Notes: generated by a model not told the origin, from the sequence alone. A stretch of DNA of 64,000 bases from Desulfosporosinus fructosivorans (GCF_004766045.1 NZ_SPQQ01000003.1:434001-498000), one strand, 5' to 3'. Shown: positions 8,273 to 19,828, counted from the first letter of the stretch. A program made the numbers and translations.

Positions 8273-8335
8273 GTGTGCAATAAAATAGACCGCACCCGCT
8301 GAGGCAGAGAATTTATTCTTGAAATGAGGATTATT

Positions 8336-9307
8336 ATGAAGGATCAATTTCAAAGGAAAATCGACTATCTAAGAATCTCAGTGACTGATCGATGTAATCT
8401 ACGCTGTAAATACTGTATGCCAGTTGAAGGAGTGCAGTGGATGCCGCATGAATCCATTCTTTCCTTTGAAGAAATACTTCGACTAATGAGGATAAGTACG
8501 CAATTAGGGTTTCGTCGTTTTCGTATTACCGGGGGAGAACCTTTAGTTCGCAAAGGGATTTTGGACTTTCTGCGGGAATCGGCTAAAATCCCTGGAGTTG
8601 ATGACCTGATGATTACAACGAACGGACTGTTACTCCCAGAAATGGCTTTTGATTTAAAAGCGGCAGGCGTACAGAGAGTCAACATCAGTTTGGACACCAT
8701 GGATCCAGAGCGTTTTCTCGATATCACCCGTGGGGGGGATGTTGCCACTGTGGTTCAAGGAGTCTTTCGTTCGCTTGAGGCTGGCCTGAACCCGGTTAAG
8801 ATCAATGTCGTGGTTGTCCGTGGGTTTAATACGGACGAGTTGCCCAGCTTCTTGACGTTAGCAAAGCAGTACCCGCTACATGTTCGTTTCATCGAACTTA
8901 TGCCAATTGGTATTAGTTCCGAGCATAGGGCTGATTTTGTACCAATTCAAGAAATGAAAGAAATCCTAGGACTAGAAGAGTACGTTCCAACGCACGATAT
9001 CCTGGGTGGGGGGCCAGCTGAGTATATTCAGCCAAAAGGCTTTAAAGGTAGTATTGGCTTTATCAGCGCCATGAGCCGTCATTTTTGCGATACATGCAAT
9101 CGTGTACGCTTAACGGCGGATGGGAAATTGCGCCCTTGCTTGCATAGTAAACATGAAGTAAGTCTGCGTGATGCCCTTCGAAATGGAACTGCGGACGAAG
9201 ACATAATGGAACTTTTTGCCCAAGCAGTTTGGCATAAACCAGCGGAGCATCATATGAATGACGAAGCATTGCAGGGCCGACGTGTAATGTCTCAGATCGG
9301 AGGGTAA
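8336..9307 (+). CDS. moaA: GTP 3',8-cyclase MoaA
   Basis: First step of molybdopterin synthesis (GTP to 3',8-cyclo-7,8-dihydro-GTP). A radical SAM motif CNLRCKYC lies in VTDRCNLRCKYCMP near the N terminus, with GGEPLVRKG after it. The C-terminal second-cluster cysteines are in FCDTCNRVRLT...LRPCLH. The protein ends in Gly-Gly, as active MoaA does. The ATG at 8336 is preferred because TGAGGA sits 5 nt before it; an ATG at 8324 is in frame. Expression is probably set by the upstream Moco riboswitch. moaC begins 3 nt after its stop. Confidence 0.95.
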   Translation: MKDQFQRKIDYLRISVTDRCNLRCKYCMPVEGVQWMPHESILSFEEILRLMRISTQLGFRRFRITGGEPLVRKGILDFLRESAKIPGVDDLMITTNGLLLPEMAFDLKAAGVQRVNISLDTMDPERFLDITRGGDVATVVQGVFRSLEAGLNPVKINVVVVRGFNTDELPSFLTLAKQYPLHVRFIELMPIGISSEHRADFVPIQEMKEILGLEEYVPTHDILGGGPAEYIQPKGFKGSIGFISAMSRHFCDTCNRVRLTADGKLRPCLHSKHEVSLRDALRNGTADEDIMELFAQAVWHKPAEHHMNDEALQGRRVMSQIGG

Positions 9308-9310
9308 GAA

Positions 9311-9781
9311 ATGGATTTAACGCATTTTGATGAAGAAGGGCGCGCCCGAATGGTGGATGTCAGTGACAAAGCGGAAACGGCCCGTATGGCAATTGCTCGA
9401 GGGAAAATCACGGTGAAACCAGAGACGTTTGAACGCATTCGATCTGGACTAATCGCCAAAGGGGACGTTTTGGCAGTGGCTCAAGTTGCTGGGATCATGG
9501 CAGCAAAGCAGACATCACAGATAATTCCGATGTGCCATCCGCTCATGATTACTGGGGCTAAGCTTAGTTTTAACTTAGTGGAACCTGATGAGGTAAATAT
9601 TGAAGCGATCGTGAAAGTAAATGGCAAAACCGGAATTGAGATGGAAGCGCTAACGGCAGTCAGTGTTGCTGCGTTAACGATCTACGATATGTGTAAAGCC
9701 ATGGATAAGACAATGACTATTGGGGATATTTATCTCGTTGAAAAGTCAGGGGGAAAAAGCGGACATTATCGTAGTTCGTAG
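9311..9781 (+). CDS. moaC: Cyclic pyranopterin monophosphate synthase MoaC
   Basis: A 156-residue Moa[19 protein letters not shown] at the N terminus, [19 protein letters not shown], the active-site MCHPL, and [23 protein letters not shown]. It converts the MoaA product to cPMP. It follows moaA by 3 nt in the riboswitch-controlled operon. The 195-nt gap after it holds a CTCCCA/TGGGAG hairpin without a T-tract and no recognisable gene. Confidence 0.95.
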   Translation: MDLTHFDEEGRARMVDVSDKAETARMAIARGKITVKPETFERIRSGLIAKGDVLAVAQVAGIMAAKQTSQIIPMCHPLMITGAKLSFNLVEPDEVNIEAIVKVNGKTGIEMEALTAVSVAALTIYDMCKAMDKTMTIGDIYLVEKSGGKSGHYRSS

Positions 9782-9976
9782 CACGTGATTATTGCACGTC
9801 GCACAAGTCATGGGCAAGATCAACTATTGCTTTAGGGATAAGAGTCCGCTCCTACTCCCATTTGTAAAAGTGGGAGCCTCGCGATTGGATGAATCTGAGT
9901 TCCCGCAAACGCGAGTTTCCTTAATGATAAGTAAGAAAAATCAGAATGAGGTTTAATGAAAGCGAGGATTTATAAA

Positions 9977-10411
9977 ATGGGCAAAATAATTGCTGTTTGT
10001 ACAAGTGAACGTAAGGGAATGCGGAAAAAAAATGTGGGCGAAGGAATTCTGAAAGTTGGCTTTGGCCTTGAAGGAGATGCGCATGGCGGAGATTGGCACC
10101 GTATGGTCAGCTTGTTAGCGATGGAAAGCATTAAGAAGATGACAGACAAAGGATTGGATGTTGGACCAGGGGATTTTGCTGAAAATTTGACAACAGAAGG
10201 GGTGGAATTATTCACACTACCTGTTGGAACAAAACTAAAGATAGGGGAATCTAGTATCGGAGAAGTAACTCAAATCGGTAAAGAATGCCATACGAAATGT
10301 GCAATTTTTTATCAGGCTGGGGACTGTGTCATGCCGAAGGAAGGAATCTTTATTCGCTTATTGGAAGGTGGAGCGGTTCGTGTCGGAGACAGCATCGAGG
10401 TGATAGAGTAA
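9977..10411 (+). CDS. MOSC-domain protein
   Basis: A 144-residue stand-alone MOSC (molybdenum cofactor sulfurase C-terminal) domain: GDAHGGDWHRMVSLLA, GPGDFAENLTTEGVEL, GTKLKIG, and a conserved cysteine in KECHTKCAIF. The last is the candidate sulfur- or Moco-binding position. GCGAGGATT just upstream supports the ATG at 9977 over one 21 nt upstream. Its stop overlaps the start of mog by 1 nt. MOSC proteins are found beside mog and moaC in Clostridia and are thought to bind or sulfurate Moco; the substrate is not proven. Confidence 0.85.
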   Translation: MGKIIAVCTSERKGMRKKNVGEGILKVGFGLEGDAHGGDWHRMVSLLAMESIKKMTDKGLDVGPGDFAENLTTEGVELFTLPVGTKLKIGESSIGEVTQIGKECHTKCAIFYQAGDCVMPKEGIFIRLLEGGAVRVGDSIEVIE

Positions 10412-10908
10412 TGATTCGTGTTGGGGTGATCACAGCTAGTGATAAAGGATCGCGTGGAGAAAGAGAGGATCTCTCTGGGCCGACGTTGATTAAGCTTGTT
10501 CAAGAGATTGGTGGGGAGGTCGTGGAGTATGTGGTTCTCCCGGACGAGCAAACATTACTTGCAGAAAAAATGCGCCAGTGGGCGGATGAACTTCGCCTGG
10601 ATTTGATCTTAACGACCGGAGGGACGGGTTTTTCGATGCGTGATGTGATGCCTGAAGCCACGTTATCTGTCGCAGATCGTTTAGTGCCTGGGATTGCTGA
10701 AGTGATGCGGATGGAAAGCTTAAAAGTGACGAGTAAGGCTATGCTAAGCAGAGCTGTAGCCGTCCTTCGTAAGCAGACACTGATTATCAATATGCCTGGT
10801 AGCCCGAAGGCGGTACGCGAATGTTTTGCAGCAATTGCCCCAGCCATTCCACATGGAATTCAAATCCTCAAAGGGGAAGCCAGTGAGTGTGCGACAAACG
10901 TCAAGTGA
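10411..10908 (+). CDS. mog: Molybdopterin adenylyltransferase (MogA/MoaB family)
   Basis: A 165-residue MoCF domain: VGVITASDKGSRGEREDLSGP, TTGGTGFSMRDVMPEAT (the MPT-binding loop) and NMPGSPKAVRECF. It adenylates molybdopterin before Mo insertion by MoeA. The ATG overlaps the MOSC stop, so translation is coupled. The reading frame is open further upstream, but the coupled ATG gives the typical family length. A strong terminator follows. Confidence 0.93.
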   Translation: MIRVGVITASDKGSRGEREDLSGPTLIKLVQEIGGEVVEYVVLPDEQTLLAEKMRQWADELRLDLILTTGGTGFSMRDVMPEATLSVADRLVPGIAEVMRMESLKVTSKAMLSRAVAVLRKQTLIINMPGSPKAVRECFAAIAPAIPHGIQILKGEASECATNVK

Positions 10909-10980
10909 ACTCATTCATCTAAAATTGAATATCGAAACTTCGGTGAGGAGTCCACGATATAATCGAACCTACAAAACAAA

Positions 10981-11016
10981 AAGGGGTTGGCAGCTAATTG
11001 CCAACCCTTTTTTGTA
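10981..11016 (+). terminator. Intrinsic terminator of the moa operon
   Basis: AAGGGGTTGGCA pairs with TGCCAACCCTTTTTT around GCTAAT. It is a strong GC stem with a T-tract, 70 nt after mog. Confidence 0.9.
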
Positions 11017-11110
11017 CGAGCTTGCCCTTAGTCTTGATTATGATGCTTGTCACCACTGTCCATAGTTTTGCGTATAATAGGGTAGACATATGGCTTGCGA
11101 GGTGAATATT

Positions 11111-11944
11111 GTGAAAGCCATTGCATTTGTCGATTATGAAAACATCTGGACAGGTCTTTTAGAGCGGGGTTATGACTTAACTCCGGAACAATTGGTACAG
11201 TTTTTACAAATTTATACAAAACGGAACGATATCGACTTATTGGCCATTTATCTTTACGCCAACTTTGACCGGGAAGAGTTTTGGCGAACACAAACGACGT
11301 TTGAGAAAACGAATGTCTTTACGCGTCATGTCTTTGGAAAGAATAATTATGCTAGTACGGGACTGCGCCGTAATGCCGCAGATCTTGAATTAATGCTTGA
11401 GGCTCAGGAAATCTTACTAACGCGAGCTTCAACGTTTGACATGTTTGTATTGCTTACGGGGGATGGAGATTTTCTTTCCTTACTCAGAAAAGTCCGAGCC
11501 TGGGGGAAAGAAGTCAGAGTGATTGGGGTAGCAGGCAGTATTCATCATGCTCTACACCCTTATTGTGAGGGGGAAGATCTTTTACAGTGGGTTATCCACG
11601 AAAAACCTGAAACAGAGTATTATCCTGAGCAGGATTTGGAGCAAGGGATTCAGATCTTGGGAACTCTTCAGACTCGCTTGCCCTATGTTGCATCAACAAA
11701 GGCGAGAGCCGCTTTAACAGAGCTTCTAGGTCGATCTATTTCACAAGTTAAAGAGTTTATTCGGTATACGTTAAAAGAATCGATACTCATTGAGAGGGAG
11801 CACCCTGATCCAAATCTCAAAATTGGTAAAACAAAAATATATCTTCTCAATTTGGAGAATTCTATAGTATTGGAAGCGTTAGGATCCATGCGGGAAGAAG
11901 TATTTCAGCGTCAAAAGTTGATTACTGAGCCTAATCATGCATAG
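11111..11944 (+). CDS. NYN-domain protein (LabA/DUF88 family)
   Basis: A PIN-like NYN domain at the N terminus: AFVDYENIW (first Asp), NAADLELMLEA and LLTGDGDFLSLLRKVRAWGKEV (catalytic acidic residues). A C-terminal helical region of about 90 residues resembles a winged-helix/OST-HTH module. NYN proteins are predicted metal-dependent RNases. GTG 11111 is preferred because GAGGTG sits 8 nt before it, while the upstream ATG (11090) lies just after a TATAAT -10 element at 11075 and would fall at the transcript start. It stands alone between a terminator and groES. Function in this organism is unknown. Confidence 0.75.
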   Translation: MKAIAFVDYENIWTGLLERGYDLTPEQLVQFLQIYTKRNDIDLLAIYLYANFDREEFWRTQTTFEKTNVFTRHVFGKNNYASTGLRRNAADLELMLEAQEILLTRASTFDMFVLLTGDGDFLSLLRKVRAWGKEVRVIGVAGSIHHALHPYCEGEDLLQWVIHEKPETEYYPEQDLEQGIQILGTLQTRLPYVASTKARAALTELLGRSISQVKEFIRYTLKESILIEREHPDPNLKIGKTKIYLLNLENSIVLEALGSMREEVFQRQKLITEPNHA

Positions 11945-12103
11945 AAACATGGAAATCTGGCAATTATAGTGTTTAGAGGATGTGGAAATGCGCCCAGGGG
12001 GAGGGCTTGGACTTAATAATATATAACGCCTGAAATAATGAGCATTGACTCGATTGATAGAGAAAATATAGCATTAATGCTTATATTTGGGGCATATAGG
12101 GGG

Positions 12104-12132
12104 TTGCTTTCCGGTGCCCCCTTGCATATTAT
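12104..12132 (+). promoter_or_regulatory. sigma-A promoter of groESL
   Basis: TTGCTT (12104-12109), 17-nt spacer, TATTAT (12127-12132), directly upstream of the CIRCE operator. Confidence 0.7.
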
Positions 12133-12145
12133 TATAGATATATTG

Positions 12146-12172
12146 TTAGCACTCAACTGAGTCGAGTGCTAA
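12146..12172 (+). promoter_or_regulatory. CIRCE operator (HrcA site)
   Basis: A perfect TTAGCACTC-N9-GAGTGCTAA inverted repeat, the HrcA repressor operator of Firmicute heat-shock operons, between the promoter and groES. Confidence 0.97.
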
Positions 12173-12209
12173 CAAATATTAAATAAAATAATAGGAGGGA
12201 CTTTTCTTC

Positions 12210-12494
12210 ATGAACATTAAACCTCTCGCAGACCGAGTGATCATCAAAGCGCTCCCGATGGAAGAAAAAACTAAGAGTGGAATCTACATGCCAGATACCG
12301 CAAAGGAAAAACCACAAGAAGGCGAAGTTATCGCTGTGGGTCCTGGTAAAATGGAAAAGGGTGTTCGCGTTGCTCTTGATGTTAAAGTGAACGATCGCGT
12401 AATCTATTCCAAATATGCAGGTACAGAAGTTAAGTTTGATGGTGAAGAGTACTTAATCCTAAAAGAGGCAGATATCTTAGCAATTATCGGCTAA
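12210..12494 (+). CDS. groES: Co-chaperonin GroES
   Basis: 94 residues, the normal GroES length, beginning [20 protein letters not shown], with the mobile loop [19 protein letters not shown] that docks on GroEL. First gene of the CIRCE-controlled groESL operon; groEL starts 35 nt downstream. Confidence 0.98.
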   Translation: MNIKPLADRVIIKALPMEEKTKSGIYMPDTAKEKPQEGEVIAVGPGKMEKGVRVALDVKVNDRVIYSKYAGTEVKFDGEEYLILKEADILAIIG

Positions 12495-12508
12495 TTAAAT
12501 AAGACTAA

Positions 12509-14167
<1,659 letters not shown>

Positions 14168-14300
14168 GGTTGTTCTGAAACCTTTGGTATCAGAGAACTT
14201 GCCTTATTTCGAAACCTAAATGCTCACATTAAAATGCTAGAAAAATGATGCCCTTATAGGGTACACCTATTCTTTGCATTTCGATGGGTAAAATAATCTT

Positions 14301-14346
14301 AGAGGCTTTTCATGAGTTCGCTGAACTTGTGGGAAGCCTCTTTTTT
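14301..14346 (+). terminator. Intrinsic terminator after groEL
   Basis: AGAGGCTT pairs with AAGCCTCT and is followed by TTTTTT; the loop carries an inner partial hairpin. The left arm and loop share 19 identical bases (AGAGGCTTTTCATGAGTTC) with the terminator-like element at 15525. Confidence 0.75.
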
Positions 14347-14772
14347 CATCGTCTTGGACGAACCTACTCTTAATGCGGGACTAGATGGGATATGGGATGC
14401 AATCAAACGTTAATATTCATTCGGATAAAATGACGCATTGTAAGGGGATGATTAATTCTTTCCTCTTAATTAAATCAACATTTATTACTCAGCTAAAAGT
14501 ATGTTATTTTCACACATTAATGAGAAGGGATTTTAATGCTAAAGACATTAAGTTGAGATGAAAACGTACAGTAAAGCTACCAGAAGCGGTATTGCTCTGA
14601 GCTCGTAATATTTCTATCAAATAATTGAAGGGAGGAATTGATTTATATTAAAAAACAAAGTAACATAGTCCATTATAGGTAATAAGAGTACAACTTATAT
14701 GTCTTTGGGACGCTTGACCTAAATTGAAATAAAACAGGTGTTGTATCTTGCATAAGAAAGAGAGTAAGATCC
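14347..14772. other. Intergenic region, nothing recognised
   Basis: About 425 bp of AT-rich sequence between the groEL terminator and the SGNH hydrolase gene. It contains a short GCTACC/GGTA hairpin near 14576-14595 and a GGGAGGAATTG ribosome-site-like string at 14631 that leads only to a 12-codon frame with a non-standard start. No riboswitch or gene could be assigned. Confidence 0.4.
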
Positions 14773-15459
14773 ATGAAGAAGATAATTATATATTTATTGA
14801 CAGTAATACTGGTGTTAGGAATAGCCATTGCAATAGTTACTAATGACCATGTCTTGACAGGTATTAGCAAGCTGAAAAGTGGTACAGTTAACGCTGTGAT
14901 TCTTGGGGACTCAATTGCTGTTAGTCAAGGTGCTTCAAATCCCTTAACGACTGGATGGAATTCCGATCTTGAAACATCTTTATTCAATAAGTATTCAAAC
15001 AAAATAGTGTGGGACAACAAAGCTTCAGCAGGAACTACTATTGATTCTTGCTTAAAGAGAGCAACAGAGATAGTAAGTACTACAGATGCTGTATTTATTT
15101 GCGCAGGAAGAATAGATAGAATTATTGACACGCCAGATCAGTTCAGTAAGAAATATATACAGTTGATCAATGACATTAAAAGCAAGGCCCCCAACGCGGA
15201 TATATTTTGCATTGTTGAACCTCCTATGGTTTCCTTGGATGAATCTTTATTTTTGGGTATCAGAACAGCAATTATTAATGCATCTGTTAAGACTGGATCA
15301 AACTTATTAGATGTATGGAGTGCATTTCCGCAAGATGAAGTTACCTTGGGTGCATTTTTGATGGATGGACTTCATCCAAATGACGCAGGTTATTATCTGA
15401 TGTCAGACTTCATGTATAAACGATTAGTTACGGTAATAAACGCTGTCGAGCGAAAGTAA
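14773..15459 (+). CDS. Membrane-anchored SGNH/GDSL hydrolase
   Basis: 228 residues. Residues 1-25 form a lysine-led hydrophobic segment (MKKIIIYLLTVILVLGIAIA), a signal anchor without a lipobox. The GDS nucleophile motif is in AVILGDSIAVSQG (block I), ICAGRIDR fits block III in place of GxND, and DGLHPNDAGY supplies the catalytic Asp-x-x-His. Likely an extracytoplasmic esterase or acetylhydrolase acting on cell-wall or extracellular substrates. No operon partner is visible. The base composition is more AT-rich than the groESL genes. The exact substrate is unknown. Confidence 0.75.
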   Translation: MKKIIIYLLTVILVLGIAIAIVTNDHVLTGISKLKSGTVNAVILGDSIAVSQGASNPLTTGWNSDLETSLFNKYSNKIVWDNKASAGTTIDSCLKRATEIVSTTDAVFICAGRIDRIIDTPDQFSKKYIQLINDIKSKAPNADIFCIVEPPMVSLDESLFLGIRTAIINASVKTGSNLLDVWSAFPQDEVTLGAFLMDGLHPNDAGYYLMSDFMYKRLVTVINAVERK

Positions 15460-15524
15460 CACTATAATATGACAATAGTAATATAAAATCTCCACGTCTT
15501 GACCACGATGAATTTTAAAAAATT

Positions 15525-15566
15525 AGAGGCTTTTCATGAGTTCACAGAACTCTTAAAAGGCTTTTT
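15525..15566 (+). terminator. Terminator-like hairpin, partial copy of the post-groEL element
   Basis: GAGTTC-ACA-GAACTC hairpin followed by AAAAGGCTTTTTC. Its first 19 bases are identical to the terminator at 14301, suggesting duplication on either side of the SGNH hydrolase gene. Confidence 0.5.
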
Positions 15567-15675
15567 CTTGTTGATATCTTTTATGCTTGCTGCAAGAATT
15601 CTACATATAGTTAGTTCATCAATTCCTTACGGCTTGCTGTTTGGGGAAGTTTCTCTAGCCATCCGCATTCAATCA

Positions 15676-16674
15676 TTAACTCTGCGCATCCTTAGCTAAA
15701 GCAAGAACCTCAATTGAGAAATTAGTGAAGGTAATAGCCAAATCTTTTCTAGCAGTATTAGACACCGAAAGTCCGTATTCGGCAATAATAGCTGCTATAA
15801 CAACGGTGACGTGACATAAAATTAATTTATCACTATGTGGAGATTCAGTAGATTCGGTCACTAGGTTTGATAATATTATTGGATGAGGTAGATCTTCATC
15901 ATCTAAATAAGAACTTAGCTTCTTTAGTTGCTTATCAGCGGTTTGTTTTGCCTCAGATATAAAACGCTTAACCTTCTCAGACTTAACGACTTGACCATAA
16001 CCTAAATTTAAGGTTTTTAATAACTCCTTAGTTTCTATTAACGAGGTGATATGACTGATTTCCATTGCATTAAGAGGTCTTTTGGCACCAAAAATAGAGC
16101 CAAGGTAATCTTTATTGTGTACAAAGTCTACTCTATCAGGGGTCACAATGCTGGGGGATTTTAGTAATAGGCCTTTTGCTAATAATATCTCCGTTGCCTT
16201 TTGATGTATTTCTAATGAAGTAGTTAGGCATTCAGAAAAATAACTGCGAATGTCAGAGCGCGAAGATAGGCTTAACGAATTGCTATAATTTATTAAAATA
16301 AACTTGTGCATAAGTCTAGTATATTTAAGTGTAAAACTCTCGGAAAATAACTGCTTAGTATTGACCTCGACATCACACTCACCGTAAGCTTCAGGGATGG
16401 GATGATGAATCGAATTAAAAATGTCCTCCATAGTGTTTACTCGTTGGCTTGAGACATCAAGTGCGCGTTGTAAAACAGCGTGAATGTCGGGGTCTTTAGA
16501 TTGAGCCACATAATACTTGAGAAAACACACAGACATACATTCCGCTAAGTAACTTGTCCAAAGATGACCAACTTCAGAAGCTGAAGGCAAAATATCTGTC
16601 AAGTTGTGTTGGACGACTCCGAAAGGAACTTGCTCTGAATCGCTTCGAGTATATTGTTGTTGTAAGTCGCTCAT
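15676..16674 (-). CDS. DUF3231-family protein, two tandem domains
   Basis: 332 residues, almost wholly helical. Two similar halves can be seen: residues about 25-165 (SASEVGHLWTSYLAECMSVCFLKYYV...) and about 195-330 (NAMEISHITSLIETKELLKTLNLGYGQ...). This resembles the DUF3231 family of spore-forming Firmicutes, a ferritin-like helical bundle of unknown function usually built as two repeats. TGGAGGATTG before the ATG at 16674 fixes the start, nine codons inside the longest frame. It is transcribed alone toward the SGNH hydrolase gene. The family call rests on pattern memory, so it is moderate. Confidence 0.6.
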   Translation of the reverse strand: MSDLQQQYTRSDSEQVPFGVVQHNLTDILPSASEVGHLWTSYLAECMSVCFLKYYVAQSKDPDIHAVLQRALDVSSQRVNTMEDIFNSIHHPIPEAYGECDVEVNTKQLFSESFTLKYTRLMHKFILINYSNSLSLSSRSDIRSYFSECLTTSLEIHQKATEILLAKGLLLKSPSIVTPDRVDFVHNKDYLGSIFGAKRPLNAMEISHITSLIETKELLKTLNLGYGQVVKSEKVKRFISEAKQTADKQLKKLSSYLDDEDLPHPIILSNLVTESTESPHSDKLILCHVTVVIAAIIAEYGLSVSNTARKDLAITFTNFSIEVLALAKDAQS

Positions 16675-16874
16675 AATCAATCCTCCATTATCACATTTCA
16701 TTTCTATTAGTTACCCTTTTGATTTCTGATATTCTGCATGTTTTTAGTTAATCGCTAGAGTGGACTCAAGCCTCTTTTTCTGGAAAAGATAATATTTGAA
16801 TGTCAACATCATTGGAATAGGGCAGGCTGGTTTATCATATTAATAGGGTAAGAACTCCGCCAAGGGGGCATGAG

Positions 16875-17537
16875 ATGAAGAAAAGAGGAATTGGGTTAGT
16901 CATCGGAATCGGAATCGTGTTGATGGGGGGGCTTCTAGGACGCCTTTTATGGCAACCAGACCCTAGTGATTTAGTCAAACACGGTTTGGAACAATTGAAC
17001 GCAGCGACCTCTTTTCGCTACAGTTTAACCCAGCATCAATGGGTCGAGGGAAAGGATCGGGTACTCACGCAAGTTTTAGGAGAAAAAGATGGTGGGAATA
17101 CTCGAATCTTGGGACAACTGGCTGGAAGCGAAGTAGAGATGATCAAAATCGGGGATTCTACCTATAGCAAAGATCCTTTTAGTAAGAAGTGGATCAGATT
17201 TGAAAACGCTCTAGCAGCTCAGGAAGTCTTTTTGGCGGAGCTCAACCCCTTATCTTCGCTTCAAATCAAAGAGCTTGGAGAGGTGATGCTTAGCAACCAA
17301 GAGAAAGTTAACGGAGAAAAAGTATGGGTATGTCATTTATCGCCCAGTGTGCAGAATCAAATGATGGAGGTATTTTGGACCGATTTCCAGTATACACTTT
17401 ATGTTCGTAAGTCTGATAAGATTGTCGTAAAAGCAACAATCGAAGCAAAAAATAAATTGAAGTCAGATCCTATGACAATGACACTGGAGTTTAAGGATAT
17501 TGGAAAGAAGATAACTATACAAGCGCCGGATGTATAA
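16875..17537 (+). CDS. Predicted membrane-anchored or exported protein, function unknown
   Basis: 220 residues. An N-terminal KKR plus hydrophobic stretch (GLVIGIGIVLMGGLLGRLLW) is a signal anchor without a lipobox cysteine. The rest is beta-rich (QHQWVEGKDRVLTQVLGEKD, GDSTYSKDPFSKKWIRFE, LYVRKSDKIVVKATIEAKNK), reminiscent of the LolA/LprG-like lipoprotein fold. No catalytic motif is visible. GGGGGCATGAG precedes the ATG. A weak hairpin at 17565-17608 follows. It is next to hpt but has its own upstream region. Confidence 0.55.
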   Translation: MKKRGIGLVIGIGIVLMGGLLGRLLWQPDPSDLVKHGLEQLNAATSFRYSLTQHQWVEGKDRVLTQVLGEKDGGNTRILGQLAGSEVEMIKIGDSTYSKDPFSKKWIRFENALAAQEVFLAELNPLSSLQIKELGEVMLSNQEKVNGEKVWVCHLSPSVQNQMMEVFWTDFQYTLYVRKSDKIVVKATIEAKNKLKSDPMTMTLEFKDIGKKITIQAPDV

Positions 17538-17727
17538 AGTGGATTTCTTACAATGGCTAGAAAAGGGGCAGGAATATACCCTCTCATGGGTACTATCCTG
17601 TCCCTTTAGTATCATAGCGAATAAATTAGTACTTTAGCTCAATATAGACGCTTAAAACGTTTGCACAATGGACAAGCCTCTGATATAGTTCTAAGATAAG
17701 TTTTATCGTAAAGTGGAGGTGTCCTTA

Positions 17728-18270
17728 ATGGAAGAATATATTGATAGAGTCTTAATTTCCAAGGAAGAATTGGGAAAGCGTGTAGTAGAACTAGGTGCTG
17801 AGATTACTCGAGATTACGAAGGAAAGAAAATCTTAGTTCTTGGGATTTTAAAGGGTGCTGTTCCCTTTATGGCGGATCTTATCCGAGAGATAAAATTGCC
17901 TTTAGCTTATGATTTTATGGCCCTATCAAGCTATGGCGTCTCAACTCAGTCTTCTGGCGTAGTGCGCATCCTTAAGGACTTAGAACGTAGCGTCGAGGAT
18001 GTTCACATTTTAATTGCAGAGGATATTGTAGATACGGGATTAACTTTAAAGTACCTAAAAGAAAACTTAAGAGCCAGGAATCCTTTGAGCGTAAAGGTAG
18101 TTACCCTACTCGACAAAGCCGCTCGTCGGAAAGCGGATGTTACTCCGGATTACAACGGATTTTCGATTCCAGATGAATTTGTTGTGGGTTATGGTCTTGA
18201 CTTCAACGAAGAGTATCGGAATCTCCCCTATATCGGTGTGCTAAAACAAGAAGCTTATGAGATTAACTAA
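17728..18270 (+). CDS. hpt: Hypoxanthine phosphoribosyltransferase
   Basis: 180 residues. The PRPP-binding motif is [17 protein letters not shown] (about residues 97-113), with [18 protein letters not shown] (PPi loop) and [24 protein letters not shown] at the C terminus. Salvages hypoxanthine and guanine to IMP and GMP. GGAGGTG upstream supports ATG 17728 over a GTG five codons earlier. guaA starts 25 nt downstream, so the two form a purine salvage/GMP operon. Confidence 0.95.
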   Translation: MEEYIDRVLISKEELGKRVVELGAEITRDYEGKKILVLGILKGAVPFMADLIREIKLPLAYDFMALSSYGVSTQSSGVVRILKDLERSVEDVHILIAEDIVDTGLTLKYLKENLRARNPLSVKVVTLLDKAARRKADVTPDYNGFSIPDEFVVGYGLDFNEEYRNLPYIGVLKQEAYEIN

Positions 18271-18295
18271 TTTTAATAGGAATGGATGATGAAAA

Positions 18296-19828
18296 GTGCC
18301 CAAGGAAGTCGTATTGGTTTTGGATTTTGGAGGACAATACAATCAACTAATTGCTCGTCGTGTAAGGGAAGCTCACGTGTATTCTGAAATGGTTTCTCAT
18401 AAAATTCCGATTGAGGAGATTCGGGCTCGCAAGCCAAAAGGAATTATCTTTTCGGGCGGACCAGCAAGTGTCAATCAACCGAATGCACCTGTTGTCGACC
18501 CCGAAATTTATAACTTAGGAATTCCCATACTGGGGATTTGTTACGGGATGCAGCTGATGACTGTTCAACTCGGAGGAATCGTAGAACATCCTGAAGCGAG
18601 CGAATATGGGAAAGCAATGCTGACAGTTGATGTTACAAAGGATCTGTGGAAAGACTTAGGTGGCGAGCGCCCGTGTTGGATGAGCCACGGTGATTCCGTG
18701 CACAAATTGCCTGAGGGTTTTGTGGTAGCTGCTCATACTTGGAATACTCCGATTGCAGCCATGATGGATGAAGAACGACATTTTTATGGTGTCCAGTTTC
18801 ATCCTGAAGTAAAGCATACTCCCGATGGGCAAGAGATGTTAGTAAAGTTTCTCTATGACATTTGTAAATGTGCTGGGGACTGGACTATAGAGTCCTTTAT
18901 CGAGTTACAAGTGGCAGAGATCCGTGCCAAGGTCGGAAAGAAACATGTCCTTTGTGCTCTGAGCGGTGGAGTAGATTCTTCTGTGGCGGCGGCTTTAGTG
19001 CACCGGGCAGTGGGGAATCAATTGACATGTGTCTTTGTCGACCATGGTTTTATGCGCAAAAATGAGGCGGAGCAGGTTAGGAAGGTTTTCACAGAACAGT
19101 TCCAGCTGAATCTGGTGTTTGTGGATGTCCATGAACGATTTATGCAAAAGCTACAAGGGGTATCCGAGCCTGAATTGAAACGCAAAGCGATCGGCAATGA
19201 GTTTATCCGCGTCTTTGAAGATGAGGCCTTAAAACTTGGTCAGGTCGATTTCTTGGTTCAAGGAACTCTTTATCCAGATATTGTGGAGAGCGGGACAGAT
19301 ACTGCGGAAACGATTAAGAGCCATCATAATGTTGGTGGTTTGCCTGAGGACATTCAATTTGAACTCATTGAACCGTTACGGATGCTCTTTAAAGATGAAG
19401 TGCGTGAACTCGGAATTGAACTCGGGATGAGTGAAGAGATTGTTTGGCGTCAACCTTTCCCTGGACCTGGACTAGCGATCCGTATTCTTGGGGAAGTGAC
19501 CCGTGAAAAGCTCGACATTTTACGGGAAGCAGATGCCGTCATTATAGAGGAAATTCGACGTGCAGGAATGTATCGTGAATTGTGGCAAAGTTTCGCTGTT
19601 CTCCCTTCGATCAAGAGTGTCGGAGTAATGGGAGATAGCCGAACCTATGAGTTCCCTATTATCCTGAGAGCAGTCACCAGCGAAGATGCTATGACAGCGG
19701 ATTGGGCAAGGCTTCCATATGATCTCTTAGAAAGCATCTCCTCGCGGCTTGTGAACGAGGTACAAGGGGTCAACAGGGTTGTTTATGATATTACCTCGAA
19801 ACCTCCTGGAACGATTGAGTGGGAGTAG
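18296..19828 (+). CDS. guaA: GMP synthase (glutamine-hydrolysing)
   Basis: 510 residues. N-terminal class I amidotransferase with the nucleophile Cys in GICYGMQLM and the His-Glu pair in [11 protein letters not shown]. The ATP pyrophosphatase P-loop is [13 protein letters not shown], and the C-terminal dimerisation domain has RPFPGPGL-like [15 protein letters not shown] and ends [11 protein letters not shown], as in all GuaA. Converts XMP to GMP. GTG start 25 nt after hpt. Confidence 0.98.
   Translation: MPKEVVLVLDFGGQYNQLIARRVREAHVYSEMVSHKIPIEEIRARKPKGIIFSGGPASVNQPNAPVVDPEIYNLGIPILGICYGMQLMTVQLGGIVEHPEASEYGKAMLTVDVTKDLWKDLGGERPCWMSHGDSVHKLPEGFVVAAHTWNTPIAAMMDEERHFYGVQFHPEVKHTPDGQEMLVKFLYDICKCAGDWTIESFIELQVAEIRAKVGKKHVLCALSGGVDSSVAAALVHRAVGNQLTCVFVDHGFMRKNEAEQVRKVFTEQFQLNLVFVDVHERFMQKLQGVSEPELKRKAIGNEFIRVFEDEALKLGQVDFLVQGTLYPDIVESGTDTAETIKSHHNVGGLPEDIQFELIEPLRMLFKDEVRELGIELGMSEEIVWRQPFPGPGLAIRILGEVTREKLDILREADAVIIEEIRRAGMYRELWQSFAVLPSIKSVGVMGDSRTYEFPIILRAVTSEDAMTADWARLPYDLLESISSRLVNEVQGVNRVVYDITSKPPGTIEWE

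Noticed and set aside
9840..9890. CTCCCA/TGGGAG hairpin between moaC and the MOSC gene
   Set aside because: There is no T-tract and no riboswitch consensus, so it is left as an unassigned stem.
10285..10410. 42-codon N-terminal extension of the mog frame
   Set aside because: It overlaps the MOSC gene in another frame. The coupled ATG at 10411 gives the normal family length.
15499..15699. 66-codon frame between the SGNH hydrolase and DUF3231 genes
   Set aside because: It overlaps a terminator-like repeat and the end of a convergent gene, and has no ribosome site.
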